A DNA stretch of 64,000 bases, taken from Diphasiastrum complanatum (Eukaryota; Streptophyta; Lycopodiopsida; Lycopodiales; Lycopodiaceae). The translations under genes were made by a program, and so were the position numbers. Under the pieces are notes generated by a model that made no database searches, was not told the origin of the DNA, and saw only the letters and a list, made by a program, of their open reading frames with translations. This document shows positions 33,601 to 44,581 of this stretch, piece after piece. The DNA lies in the NCBI GenBank assembly GCA_029204225.1, contig CM055095.1, positions 31,694,936 through 31,758,935 of the forward strand, read 5' to 3'. Each line of letters begins with the position of its first letter. Within the stretch, counting starts at the first letter, position 1.

Positions 33601-35490
33601 AAGGTGTCTCCCAATTAAAATAACTATACATTTAAGCTACTTGGCACAGTACTCAATTTACTAGCCACTTTTTTTATTAACATTGAAGCTGGCACACCAC
33701 AAGTCGGAGGCTCAGCTCTTTGTTCAGAAAAATTACATAACTTGAAAATATCTCTTTGTCTGGTAGACCATGTCTCCTTCGTTACCCATATCATAAAATC
33801 CTTGTCGCTCTTTGGGATTCCGAACTGCCCAGATATGGGTCCCATGCACCAACCCAGCCATTTACACTTCACCTCATTGGACACTATGGAGCAACACAAA
33901 CGATGCAGCTTTTCCAAGCCAAGGAAGATACCCATGCCAGAATGTTCTGTGCTAGTAACAAGCACAAACCACTCCTTACCAAGCGATCTTACCCATTTTG
34001 ATGGTCCACCTGGCATACACCACCCCCTCAGCATCCTTCAAGATCTTATGGGCCTTATCTTGCCCTGATTGAAACTTGTTTCTAGCTTCATCCAACTCCG
34101 AATTTATGTCATTCTATACAAAACACAGAGAATTATTCCCAAATTAGTGCTCAAACCAATACTGTGGTTTATGAAAAATGTAAATGCTAAATTACCTCAT
34201 GCAATATGCAGGCCAGCATATATCTCATCAAGGGATACCACATAAAGTTCCCCCTCTTGAGTTCTATTGCCCTAATTCTCTCCACTTCAGTGAGGTCAGC
34301 GGGAGAGATCCTCTGCTTGAAGAAGTCGATATTGCACTCGCATAGTTGGTGCACACTATAAATTTGGTCTCCTAGATCCGTTTTTATTACACCAAATTCA
34401 TTTAACTTAAGAATACACAGATTATATGGAGAGTAGCAACATGGAAAACACAACACCAACTCAAATGAACATCCAACAAAAATAAAAGAAATGTCACCTA
34501 ATGATCCGATTTATAGAAGATAGCAGGGTCATGCCAGTCTCTGCATCCGGCTGAATGAAACTGGCACGCACTAGTATATGTTTGCTTATATCATTGGCAT
34601 ACTCCTCATGTATCTCCTCCATCCATGCCGACATTTTTTGGTTGCCATCCCAACACACAAACATACGGCCATGCGAATCACTCCATCCGGGATCGAGAAA
34701 AACCTTGGCATCAAAGTCCGCACTTATTTTTTTCCAAATGTTATCCCATTGAAATTTTGAATGATCTTTCACGTAAACGGATTCACCATTGGATCTTGTG
34801 ATAGATATCATGAAGTCACCCTTTTCCATGATATAGCCATCACGTCCATAAATCTCCTATAGTTTCATACATTGTCCTCCAACAATTCTGATAGCTTTGT
34901 GTTCCAAAATGAGCACAATGGCACTAGTGGTGGAGGAGACTGACGTTGAACTCCAAAACAAGCAAGGGTTGCTGATAAAATATCCAAATGAAATGACAAA
35001 GAAAAAGCATCGATTTCATCTGGTCTCACTCCTTTGACTCTTCTTTATACCTCAATCTCAGCCTCAGCCACACTATGATCTTGGTCTGTGCCACCAACAT
35101 CCAATCCCTCTCCAACTTCAGCTGCACCCACAGTATGGTCTTTAGGAATTGTTTTTCCTTGCTGTAACAAAAAGTCAGATTTCAAATATTGATAAGAAAC
35201 AATAATAGATCAAATATCAAATAATATGGTAACAATTTCAGCATAAATTGCAAAATCGTATGTGAGAGAATTAGTAAACCTCATTAACAGCCTCAATTGC
35301 AAGGTGCTCTTCCATGTCCACTACCGTTTCGATATCCCCAATAGTCACATTTTCTATATCATCGCCAGTATCAACTGGCTCTTCGGATGGCTCAAGCGTA
35401 TCCACGGGCCCCTTAGCCATCCTTTTTTTCCACATAGTAGAACTATAACATAGTTGAATCAAGAAGTCAGAAACTCTGAATTGCATCTCT
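33601..35490 (-). pseudogene. Decayed multi-exon gene of unknown family
   Basis: From the right the minus strand has MAKGPVDTLEPSEEPVDTGD (acidic N-terminus, about 35420), then 34829-34494 with MISITRSNGESVYVKDHSKF, VFLDPGWSDSHGRMFVCWDG and WMEEIHEEYANDISKH, then 34370-34195 with SVHQLCECNIDFFKQRISPA and RGNFMWYPLMRYMLACILHE. A GAG|GTAATT donor at 34194 and a TTTTGTATAG acceptor near 34116 join in frame to NDINSELDEARNKFQSGQDK. A further frame (34034-33624) contains SLGKEWFVLVTSTEHSGMG. The exons look genuine, but I do not recognise the protein. It is transcribed away from the palindrome field at 35.5-39.15 kb. Confidence 0.45.
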
Positions 35491-35999
35491 CACAGATTTA
35501 AAAAATGTTTTTTAGTAATCCCTGTTTGAGCAAAAAGAAACTGAAGGCACAAACATCTGTTCACAAGCCATTTGAAACGACTGTCTAGTTTCAATCGTCG
35601 GCGATTGAAGCTGGACAGTCATTTCAAATGGCATGCCCTACACATAGTTTTAACAAATCACCCTCAGTTGGAGCAAGCAAAAACGTCCTCCTTGAAGGCA
35701 AAAAAACAAGTTCACCAAACAATCCAAAAAAATGAGTTCACCACGCACTCAATACTTTTAAAAATCCTTGTTTGAGCAAAAACAAACTATAGGCAAAAAC
35801 ATCTGGCTACAAGCCATTTGAAACGACTGTCCAGCCTCAATCGTCGATGATTGAAGCTGTGGACAGTCATTTAAAATGGTAAGCTCCTCAAATAGTTTTT
35901 AGAAATCTGGGCATCAAAATCTGGGTCACAATCTGGGCAGTTGTTTAAAATGTATGGACAGTCGTTTAAAATAGGTTTTTAGAAATCTGGATATCGAAT

Positions 36000-36290
36000 T
36001 TCGAGTATCAAATTTTTTGGAATTGAAAGTTTTGGAAATCAAATTTTTTAGGAATAAAAAATTTTGGGTATTGAATTTTTGGAATCGAATTTTGGATATC
36101 AAATTTTGGGAATCGAATTTTTTGGGAGTCGAATTTTTAAAATCGAATTTTGGGTATCAAATTTTGGGAATCGAATTTTTTGGGAATTGAATTTTTTGAG
36201 AATCGAATTTTTGAAATCGGATTTATTTGGAATCGAAAATTTTGGGTATCAAATTTTGGGAATCGAAAATTTCGGGTATCCTATTGAAGC
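36000..36290. repeat. AT-rich short-period repeat, forward orientation
   Basis: Units of about 20 bases of the type GGGTATCAAATTTTGGGAAT and CGAATTTTT repeat with variation. The resulting frame with FGYQILGIE repeats is a by-product. Confidence 0.85.
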
Positions 36291-36639
36291 TAGATAGTCG
36301 TTTAAATTAGTTTTTAAAGAACTCCTATTGAAGCTCAGTAAACCGTAATATCGTCGTCAAGGAGATTGATGATAGAAACGTTCCATGGGTTTATTTCATA
36401 AAGAGACGGCTCATGTGAGAATGAACTCGGGAACCCTAATAATATGTTTCGGAAGGTTTATGAACGAGCAACAAATCAGTTAGGGTCTCAAAAAGCTTAG
36501 AAGAAAAAGATTTTGATCACGATGCAGCCCAACAAGCACATCCATCCAAGAAAAAAAATGAAGCTCAAATTTTTTTGAGCAGAAGATCAACAAAATCCAA
36601 TATCAATTTTTCTAACCCAAAGATCGAAATCCATAATCA

Positions 36640-36965
36640 GAATTTTTTGATACCGGATTGACTCGAAAAATTCGTAAATTTTCAATACCCAAAATCAGAA
36701 CTTTTTCGATACGGAATCGACTCAAAAATTCGAAAAAGTTTCGATACCCAGAGTTCGAAATTTTTAGATACCCATAATAAAAACTTTCAATACCTAGAAT
36801 CTGAATTTTTCAATACCCAAACTCAGAAATTTTCGATACGAAATTGACTCAAATTTTTTTAGATTTTTCGACACCCAGAGTTTTCGAAATTTTCGATACC
36901 CAGAGTTTTCGATACCTAGAGTCTTCGAAAATTTCGTTATTCAGAGTTTTCAAAATATGCTTGAA
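36640..36965. repeat. AT-rich short-period repeat, inverted orientation
   Basis: Units such as CGATACCCAGAGTTTTCGAA and ATTTTCGATACC are the reverse complement of the motif at 36000-36290, so the two blocks could fold on each other. Confidence 0.8.
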
Positions 36966-37664
36966 CGATCTGGCTAATAGTCGTTTCAAATCTTAAGCTA
37001 GACAGTTGTTTCAAATCTTAAACTCCAATGCAGTCCTATTGACGCTGCGTGGTGCAAGAAAACAGTGAGATCATTACAAGAAATCCAAAAACTTTTTGCA
37101 CATATAAGTGAACTAGGATTGCTTGTCGATGTTAATTTTGGATGACATTGTCCGTGGATCAGTGCGCCTATTTCAAATTTATCAAATATGCTTAAACGAT
37201 TTGGATACAGACCATTTGAAATGACTGTCCAGCTTCAATCGTCGACTGTTGAAGTTGGACAGTCATTTTGAATAGTAAGCTCTTCAAATAGTTTTAAAAG
37301 ATCATCCTCAGTGAGCTCCAACGAACTCCTACTTTTGACAAGAAAGCCAACGAACCAGGATAGAACCAACAAACGTGCAAGTTAGGGTCTTAAAAAGCTC
37401 AGAAGAAATTTTTTTTGATCACGATGCAACTCACAATAAGATGCTAAGACCCTGTTTAAAAGCAAAGTTTCATTGTTTAAAAAAAATGTCCAGCTTCAAT
37501 CGTCGGCGATTGAAACTGGACAATAGTTTTAGATAGTGAGCTCAGTGAATCACAGTACCTTCAGAGCGCATCAATCAATACGAAATCCATCAGTACCTTC
37601 AAAAAGCTGCATGTACTTATACAGAAACAAGAAAAAAAAAGCTCAAATTTTTGAGTAGAAGATC

Positions 37665-38040
37665 GACAAAATCCAATATTGAATTCTTCCGACCCAAAGA
37701 TCAAAATCCAGAATTAGAATTTTTCGATTCCGGATCGACTCAAAAAATTTGTAAATTTTTTATACAAAAAAATCAGAGTTTTTCGATACTCGAAATAAGA
37801 ATTTCTCTATGCGAGATCGACTCGAAAAATTCTTAAATTTTTGATACCTAGAATCTAAATTTTTCGATACCTAGAATCTAAATTTTTCAATACACTCAGA
37901 AATTTTCAATACGGAATCGACTCAATTTTTTTTGGATTTTTCAATATTCAGAGTTTTCGAAATTTTCGATACCGAGAGTTTTGGATACCCAGAGTTTTCA
38001 AAATTTTCGTTACCCAAAGTTTTCAAAAATTTTGATACTC
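37665..38040. repeat. AT-rich short-period repeat, second inverted block
   Basis: The GATACC / TTTTCGA motif returns in the same orientation as at 36640-36965, again after the phrase GAAGATCGACAAAATCCAAT, so a block of about 1.1 kb seems to be duplicated. Confidence 0.8.
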
Positions 38041-39269
38041 CTATCAATTTGCTTGAATGATTAACTTGTATACAAGCTATTTGAAACGACTGTCTAGCTT
38101 CAATTGCCGGTGATTGAAGTTGGTGGACAGTCGTTTTAGATCTTAAGCTCAGTGAATGGTTTTAAAAGTTCACCCTAAGTGAGCTCCAACGCACTCCTAT
38201 TGAAGCTACGCTGTGCAAGAAAATAGTGAGCCCAGTGGACAATTACCTCAGTCAGCATCAACCAACTCCTATTTTTGACAAGAAATCCAACAACTTTTTG
38301 CACACTTAAGTGAGCTAGGGTAGGAAGAAATGTGTCTTTTTTATGCTAATTTTGGGTGACATTGACTGTGGATTAGGGCAACAAATTAGTGCGCCTATTT
38401 TCAAGTTTATCAAATATGCTTGAACGATCTGGCTATAGGCCATTTGAAACGACTGTCCAGTTTCAATCGATGGCGATTGAAGTTGGACAATCATTTCAAA
38501 TCTTAAGCTCACTGAACGGTTTTAAAAGTTTACCCTTAGTGAGCTCCAACGCACTCCTATTGAAGCTGCACTGTGCAAGAAAACAGTGAACTCAGTGGAC
38601 AATTACCTCAGTCAACATCAACCAACTCTTATTTTTGACAAGAAATCCAACAACTTTTTGCACACTTAAGTGAGCTAGGGTAGGAAGAAATGTGCCTTCA
38701 TGATGCTAATTTTAGGCGACTTTGCCTGTGGATTTGGGCAAAAAATCAGTGCGCCTATTTCAAGTTTATCAAATATGCTTGAATGATTTGACTACAGGCG
38801 ATTTGAAATGACTATCCAGCTTCAATCATCGACGATTGAAACTGGACAATTGTTTTGAATAGTAAGCCCTTCAAACAGTTTTATAAAATCACCCTCAGCG
38901 AGCTCCAACAAACTCCTATTGTCAACAAAAAATCCAACAAACTTTTCCATACTTTTTGGACATCAAATCCTAAGCACTCCCTTGTAGACCAGAGCAACCT
39001 TTTAACGAACTAGGATAGCCAACAAACGTGCAAGTTAGAGTCCTATAAAATTCAGAAGAAAAAGATTTAATTTCAATGCAGGCCACTAAAGACGTCTGTC
39101 CAGCTTCAATTGCCGGAGAGTGAAGTCGAACATCTGTTTTTAGTGGCTGGAACTAGCCACAAACAATCGAAGGTGAGGCATATTCAATATCATTTTAGTT
39201 ACAAATATACCATATAAAGAATGCTTGTTCAATACTAACTAGAGATCTGACTACATTGGTAGACTGAAA

Positions 39270-41082
39270 AAATGGATCACTATGGCACAAAAAGAGCTTT
39301 CATCCTGTGGATTTATTACATGACATCACAACCTTGTTGTACCTGAAAGAACATTGTGCATATGAATATTTTCATGGTTCACTATTTCCTGGCCAGTTGC
39401 ACGACATCAAAGACAGATATCACGTGTTCAAAATGTCAACAACATGTCCAGCTTTTGGTGTTGATCTTGTGTTGAGATTGCAACTAGGGAGTGACCTTGA
39501 AAAGGCGTGGTGCTGTTTTGATCACGTGCACAGAGTAAAAGATTGGGTGACGATGGCAGGTCATGTCTATGACATACGGTTTGTCCAATCTTATGTTGCC
39601 ATATTTTTTAATACTAAGTGTAAAATAAATATGGTTACAATTTTCTAACTGACTGACTCCTCTCCATCGCGATCTGCAATATGAAGCAAGAAGATGTCCA
39701 TCCACAGGTGCTCTTTTGGACATTGTTGAATACGGTAATGTTTGAACACCTAGAAGGATAGGTGACGTTCAGAGGCTTCATGGCTGATGAAGCTCAAGAG
39801 AACTAGAATGTGGTTCGTCTTGTTTACGGTGCTGGTGTGGACACACCGATGGTTGGAAGGGAGAGATCATGTCTATTTCATTTTATGGATAGCGTGAACA
39901 AACACACATCAAAACATATCAAGCAAGAAGCCCGGGATATTCATATTGCACTTTGCCTGCAGTGGCTGAGGCAAGGGAGCGTGAAACGTCCGACATGATA
40001 TATACAAAATATGTGCGTGGTGAAAAGTGGGCAATGCATATGAGAGTTCACTTGTGGAGTTAGAAAGCTGGTTGGCATGGTGGAAAACTCACATTCACAG
40101 ATGGCGCAAGTTCGTTGTCACTATAAGTCATCAACTATCTTGTCCATTATGCTAAAAGTTACATTATAATTACACTTGGCAATCTATCTTTGACAAGCTG
40201 TTTCTTTTTCATCGTGACAGATGATGGATGACAAGGAAGCAGCCTTGTTACCAACAACAAACTTGTCTGAGGTTGTTCATAGCATCTGGCAACGAGTGGA
40301 TGGTTATGAAATGAAGGTAACTTTGTATGAGGCAGCAGTTGGTGACCTTGCTAACATCGTCCTACAGAGTGCACGAGAAAAATCTTTTCTCAAAGGTCAG
40401 TACATGGGCAAAGGTAACATTTCAGAATCTTCTCGAGTGTGTGAGGTCGAGACAACGCTCTTCAATAACATGTGCTTCTTTCTTAGAAACAACGAACCAT
40501 TTCTTGGATCAACTTAATGTAACATGACAAACCAGTGACGTGAACACACCAAAAGAAACCGTAAGGAGAAAACGTCCCATGCAAGAATGGATTACTGAGA
40601 GCGATAATGTCTCTCATCGTCTTGACATAGAGTACATACAAAAGACAAAAGAAACAAGATTGTGTGCTCAGAATACTAGTTATGATAGAAGTCAAAGGCA
40701 CTATACTAGTAGTGCAGCTAATAATGCGAGCATCCAATCTAGTGACTATGTCTTGGAGCGGAGTCTAAATGATAGCTGGTGGGGTATCCGATCTATCAAA
40801 AGTGACAGCCACTTAAGTCCGTCGGAAGAGGGCTTTGCAAAAAGCCAATACAATCTCGTATAGCTCCGAGTTTCTTTGGAAGAAGGAAACACGACCGGGA
40901 AGGGAAAAAAATCAGTTCATGGGGTCTTGTCCAGATAATGTGACATGCACTTGGACAAAAAATCCCTTGATAATAATATCGCCCACAAAAGTGCCAGAAA
41001 CCTGGTATGTGCAACAGGGAACTAATTTGTCACAAGCTGAGGTGGATGAGTTGAACGAAGGTGGATATATGTTGGAGACAAG
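39270..41082 (+). pseudogene. Transposase-like gene of plant mobile elements, decayed
   Basis: The first part (39290-39600) reads KKSFHPVDLLHDITTLLYLK, YEYFHGSLFPGQLHDIKDRY and KAWCCFDHVHRVKDW. After a possible intron the frame resumes ICNMKQEDVHPQVLFWTLLN, a stop, FRGFMADEAQEN (probable catalytic Asp), a stop, GRERSCLFHFMDSVNKHT. A GACAG acceptor near 40220 leads to MMDDKEAALLPTTNLSEVVH, SIWQRVDGYEMKVTLYEAAV and SFLKGQYMGKG. The C-terminal part in shifted frames ends VPETWYVQQGTNLSQAEVDE and is cut by the LTR at 41083. I know similar proteins from unannotated plant transposons; the superfamily is uncertain. Confidence 0.6.
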
Positions 41083-42225
41083 TGTTGGATCAATCAGGCT
41101 CTGTAACACAACAAAACAAAACGAGACGAAATCTAGACGAAAACGAAACGAAATGAAGCGAAGCGAAACTTAAACGAGCTCTAACATTGATTCATGCTGA
41201 AAGCATAGAGATCGCAAAACAAAACGAAACAAAATGAATTGAAACTAGACAAGAGAGAAGAATTCACGAAAAGATCAATCAGGCTCTGTGACGAGACGAG
41301 GCGAAATGAAACAAAACAAGACAAAATGAAGCGAAATGAAACAAAACTTAAGTGAGTTCTGAAATTGATTTATGCTTATAGCCAAGTGATCGTGAAGTGA
41401 AACATGAAGCGAAAGCATTCGCAAACAAAATCAGTTCGTCAGGAATTCAGATATGATTGCTGGTCACTACCGGCTATATCATTCCTAAAATCCTTCAGAG
41501 TGTAGACAGACACTGCTAATCTACGTTAATAGATTAATATAGCATTCAACAAAATCAAACCAAGTGCAAAATTGAATAAACAAGTGAATCAGATACACGA
41601 ATAATAGTAGACTAATATTCATTCGAGATCATACAATCATTTAGAATAATATGTGCACAACAGCTACAATATTATCTATTGATCTTCTGATTTTTCAAGC
41701 ACTGTGCGACAGATCCACACATTGCATTTGCGTGAGAGAAATACAGTTCTCTCACGAATAATGTCTCACTTACTAACGGACTTCTGAATTTATAGATCCT
41801 CTTACAAAATTGTCTCGCTCACAGGCGGACATGTATTCTGTATTTTTCGTCTTTCTTTTTCTTACATGTATTATGCATCAAACAAAAGTATATAATTCAT
41901 GAACTTTTTCGTGTCGCATTGTGTAACTTCCAGATTAGAAAGATTAAACATCTACAACTAATCACGAATTACAAGAGTGGTAGATTAGCCACAATCTAGA
42001 GTACTTCTGCTTATGTCATGATATCTGATCAAATATTTATACCCCTTGGTGCTTGGCTGATCTTCTTGGCCGTTTGTGGAGCAAGAATGATTTTGTGTCG
42101 CAAAATAATCTCATGTCGTGTGTCACAAAATTGTTCGTGAACAATTTCGTTTCTTGCATCTTTTCTATCAAAATGAAAGTGGAGAGCTAGCAAGACTTTG
42201 GCACTAGAAACATTTTGTTTCTTCA
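41083..42225 (-). repeat. Copia 3' LTR, minus orientation
   Basis: On the minus strand it starts TGAAGAAACAAAATGTTTCT next to a polypurine tract and ends GATCCAACA at 41083. It is the inverted counterpart of 31558-32659. Because it is flanked by the polypurine tract and pol on its right, it is the 3' LTR of the minus element and not a 5' LTR. Confidence 0.85.
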
Positions 42226-42240
42226 GCTCCCTCTCAAAGC
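42226..42240 (-). promoter_or_regulatory. Polypurine tract
   Basis: The minus strand reads GCTTTGAGAGGGAGC immediately before the LTR start TGAAGAAAC. This is where plus-strand cDNA synthesis starts. The same tract is found at 56531-56541. Confidence 0.8.
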
Positions 42241-43329
42241 ATGATAGCTTGATGACTCCAAGACTGCTCCTCTATTTCTTGAACATACCTTTGTCTAAGG
42301 CCATTGTGAAAATGTCAGCTACCATCTCCTTTGTTCCAATAAAGGTGAGTCTGCAACATCTTCTTCCCAATCAGATCCCTTATCAAGTGGTACTTGATCG
42401 CAATGTGTTTTGTCCTTGAGTGAAACACAGGGTCTTTTGTCAGATGTATTGTAGATGTGTTGTCCATCTGCAAAACCAAAGGTTCATTTCTCGTTTCGCC
42501 CAATTCGTCAAGGAACTGTTTGAGCCAAATTATTTCGTTGGCCATCTTTGCTGCTGCAACATCCTCTGCTTCATAGGATGACTGAGCTACAATGGTGTGC
42601 TTCTTGCTGACCCAAAGAATTGTTGCACCTGACGCGATGGTGCATCCTCTTGAGACACTTTTGCAGTCGTCCTTGAGGGATGCCCAGCTAGCATCACTAT
42701 AGGAAAGCATCTGAAATCCTGCATCACGACAATAACACAAACCATAATCTTTTGTTAATTGAAGATATTGCAAAATTTGTTTTGCAATCTTCCAATATGT
42801 CAAGCCTGGATTCGTGCAGAATTGGCTCATCCTGAACACGCATAAGCAATGTTTGGACATGTGTTATCTGCAAGGTACATCAACGATCCTATCAGTTTCT
42901 TGTATGGTGTAAACTACATCAATTCTCTCTCTTCTTCAATCCTCGCACAATTTTTGTTCATCAGTACTGTTCCTGCAAGCATTGGAGTATTCGCTCCTTT
43001 GCAATTCAGCATTCCAAAATCTTCTAAGATTTTCTGGGTATATCTGGACTGATGAAGGTACAATTTACCTCTCTCATAGTCCCTGTCAATCTGTAAGCCA
43101 AGGTAACACCTAGCTTTTCCCAGATCTACAATCTCGAAATGTTTCGAGATATCAATCTTCACTTCAGTAATAAGCTTCTCACTCTTGCAGAGTATTAGAG
43201 TGTCATCCACATACATAGCAACAATGATGATCTTCCCATCTGTAATTCTTACATAGACATTGGAATCAGCCAGTAGTGGCTTGAATCCCCAGGATTTCAA
43301 GGCTTGATCTTTCTTCTTGTACCATTGTC
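42241..43329 (-). pseudogene. Copia RT C-terminal part and complete RNase H
   Basis: From the right: QWYKKKDQALKSWGFKPLLA, the YVDD block VAMYVDDTLILCKSE, CYLGLQIDRDYERGKLYLHQ, LEDFGMLNCKGANTPML, then after a frameshift near 42880 LTYWKIAKQILQYLQLTKDY, SYSDASWASLKDDCKSVSRG, QSSYEAEDVAAAKMANEIIW, LQMDNTSTIHLTKDPVFHSR and TKHIAIKYHLIRDLI. All RNase H acidic positions appear kept. It is cut at 43329 by the LTR of the next element; gag, protease and integrase are absent. Confidence 0.9.
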
Positions 43330-44354
43330 TGTTGGATTTACTCCTCCTACTCTCCTAAATCCCATTTTTAATCTGTCTCCATTCTTGCTGCATATTTACT
43401 AACGTTGTCACGCAACCTGCATATTTACATGCAAATTTGCACAGACGAATAAAGGGTGAAAGAATCACGAGCACTGTGTTTTTACACAGGTTATGGTGAC
43501 AAGCAAAAAGAGGACACTATCCTACAGAATGTCAAAGGTGCCCTAAAAGCTAAGGCACCATGTAAATCTTATCCTAAGGCCATTCGTAAGAGTGACCCAC
43601 TTTTCGCATCATCACCAACGTTCACTTCAGCACTGGTTGACGTCGCACCCTTTTTATGCTCACTCCATGTAGTTGCGCTAACAGATTGGACAACGATTGT
43701 AGCCACCCATAATCTCCTACAGACAGCACATCCACTCTGTACTTTCACATCTGCACACCTGTAATATTATGTATATATATTGGATACCATTTGTGTATTC
43801 AACATAGATAGAGAGAGTTAGATGAGAAAGAAGAGACTAAGTGAAGAGGTTTCATTCCTCATTATAGACAAAATAAGCTTTGTAGGGCACGCGGTTTCAT
43901 CCACTATTGTATTGTGCTCTACCGCATTATTAACTTGTATACATGATATACTTAATCTAATACAACTCTTTGTTCTGCATTCAAATTTGTGTTAATATTG
44001 CTATGCTTGTTCTTCATTTTGTCTGATCTTTCTAGTTGCTCTTTCTAGTAATAGACGATCAGCTTTTAGTCTTGTCTTTCGCAACTAATGATCAGTCGAG
44101 CACAGTCTAGCTCTTCGCAAATCATTCGTGACAGATAATTTGTCTTGCAATTCGAGACAAATTATTCATTTAGTGCTTCATCCATTAAATGTCTGGCTAC
44201 ATAATCTAGAATGATTATGATTTCTATCACTAAAGTTCTCTTCATTCTGATAGGCATAGTCATGCTTACGGAGAGAGTCAAATAATTCATTCCGCTGCAC
44301 ACGAACATTTTCTGTTCGAGTTCGCTTCTTGTTCGTGTTCGTCATCTATTCTTC

Positions 44355-44429
<75 letters not shown>

Positions 44430-44430
44430 A
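43330..44430 (+). repeat. 5' LTR of a second Copia family
   Basis: The LTR runs from TGTTGGATTTACTCC to CTCCAACA, 1101 bases, directly followed by a primer binding site. A TATA-like run (ATGTATATATATTGG) lies near 43771. The five bases before it are TTGTC. It has inserted into the minus-strand pol fragment. No 3' LTR is seen. Confidence 0.75.
44358..44425. repeat. (TC)n microsatellite at the end of the LTR
   Basis: A run of about 33 CT dinucleotides ends 5 bases before the LTR end. The minus-strand frame of alternating Arg-Glu that crosses it is an artefact. Confidence 0.97.
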
Positions 44431-44443
44431 TGGTATCAGAGCT
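44431..44443 (+). promoter_or_regulatory. Primer binding site (initiator tRNA-Met type)
   Basis: TGGTATCAGAGCT follows the LTR end with no gap. Confidence 0.92.
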
Positions 44444-44581
44444 ATTTTCATAGCTTGATAAGCTTCCACAGTACAAGACTCTACTAGTCGATAGAGTAAT
44501 TGTTTTCTTGTTCTGTAAATATCAGATTTTCATACTTAAGTCACTGATAGTTTCTCCTATCACTTAGACTAATTCTTCCAC

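Larger units (their letters stand above)
35555..39155. repeat. Field of about eight palindromes within larger tandem repeats
   Basis: The arm GACTGTCCAGCTTCAATCG and its complement CGATTGAAGCTGGACAGTC, separated by about 4 bases and flanked by TTTGAAA / TTTCAAA-like ends, form imperfect hairpins of 45-65 bases at about 35568-35630, 35815-35880, 37206-37275, 37490-37535, 38083-38142, 38440-38500, 38800-38862 and 39092-39152. Most arm changes between copies are C/T or G/A. From about 38083 the palindromes are embedded in tandem units of about 360 bases (CAACAACTTTTTGCACACTT at 38288 and again at 38648). No coding frame is credible in this 3.6 kb. Confidence 0.85.

Noticed and set aside
36064-36297. 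Frame with repeated FGYQILGIE units as a repeat protein
   Set aside because: It arises from the short-period AT-rich repeat and is not conserved in the neighbouring blocks.
35555-39155. CRISPR-like array
   Set aside because: Repeats are palindromic, irregularly spaced, imperfect and in a plant nuclear context; no spacers of constant length.
44287-44469. Minus-strand frame of alternating Arg and Glu
   Set aside because: Pure translation of the CT microsatellite.
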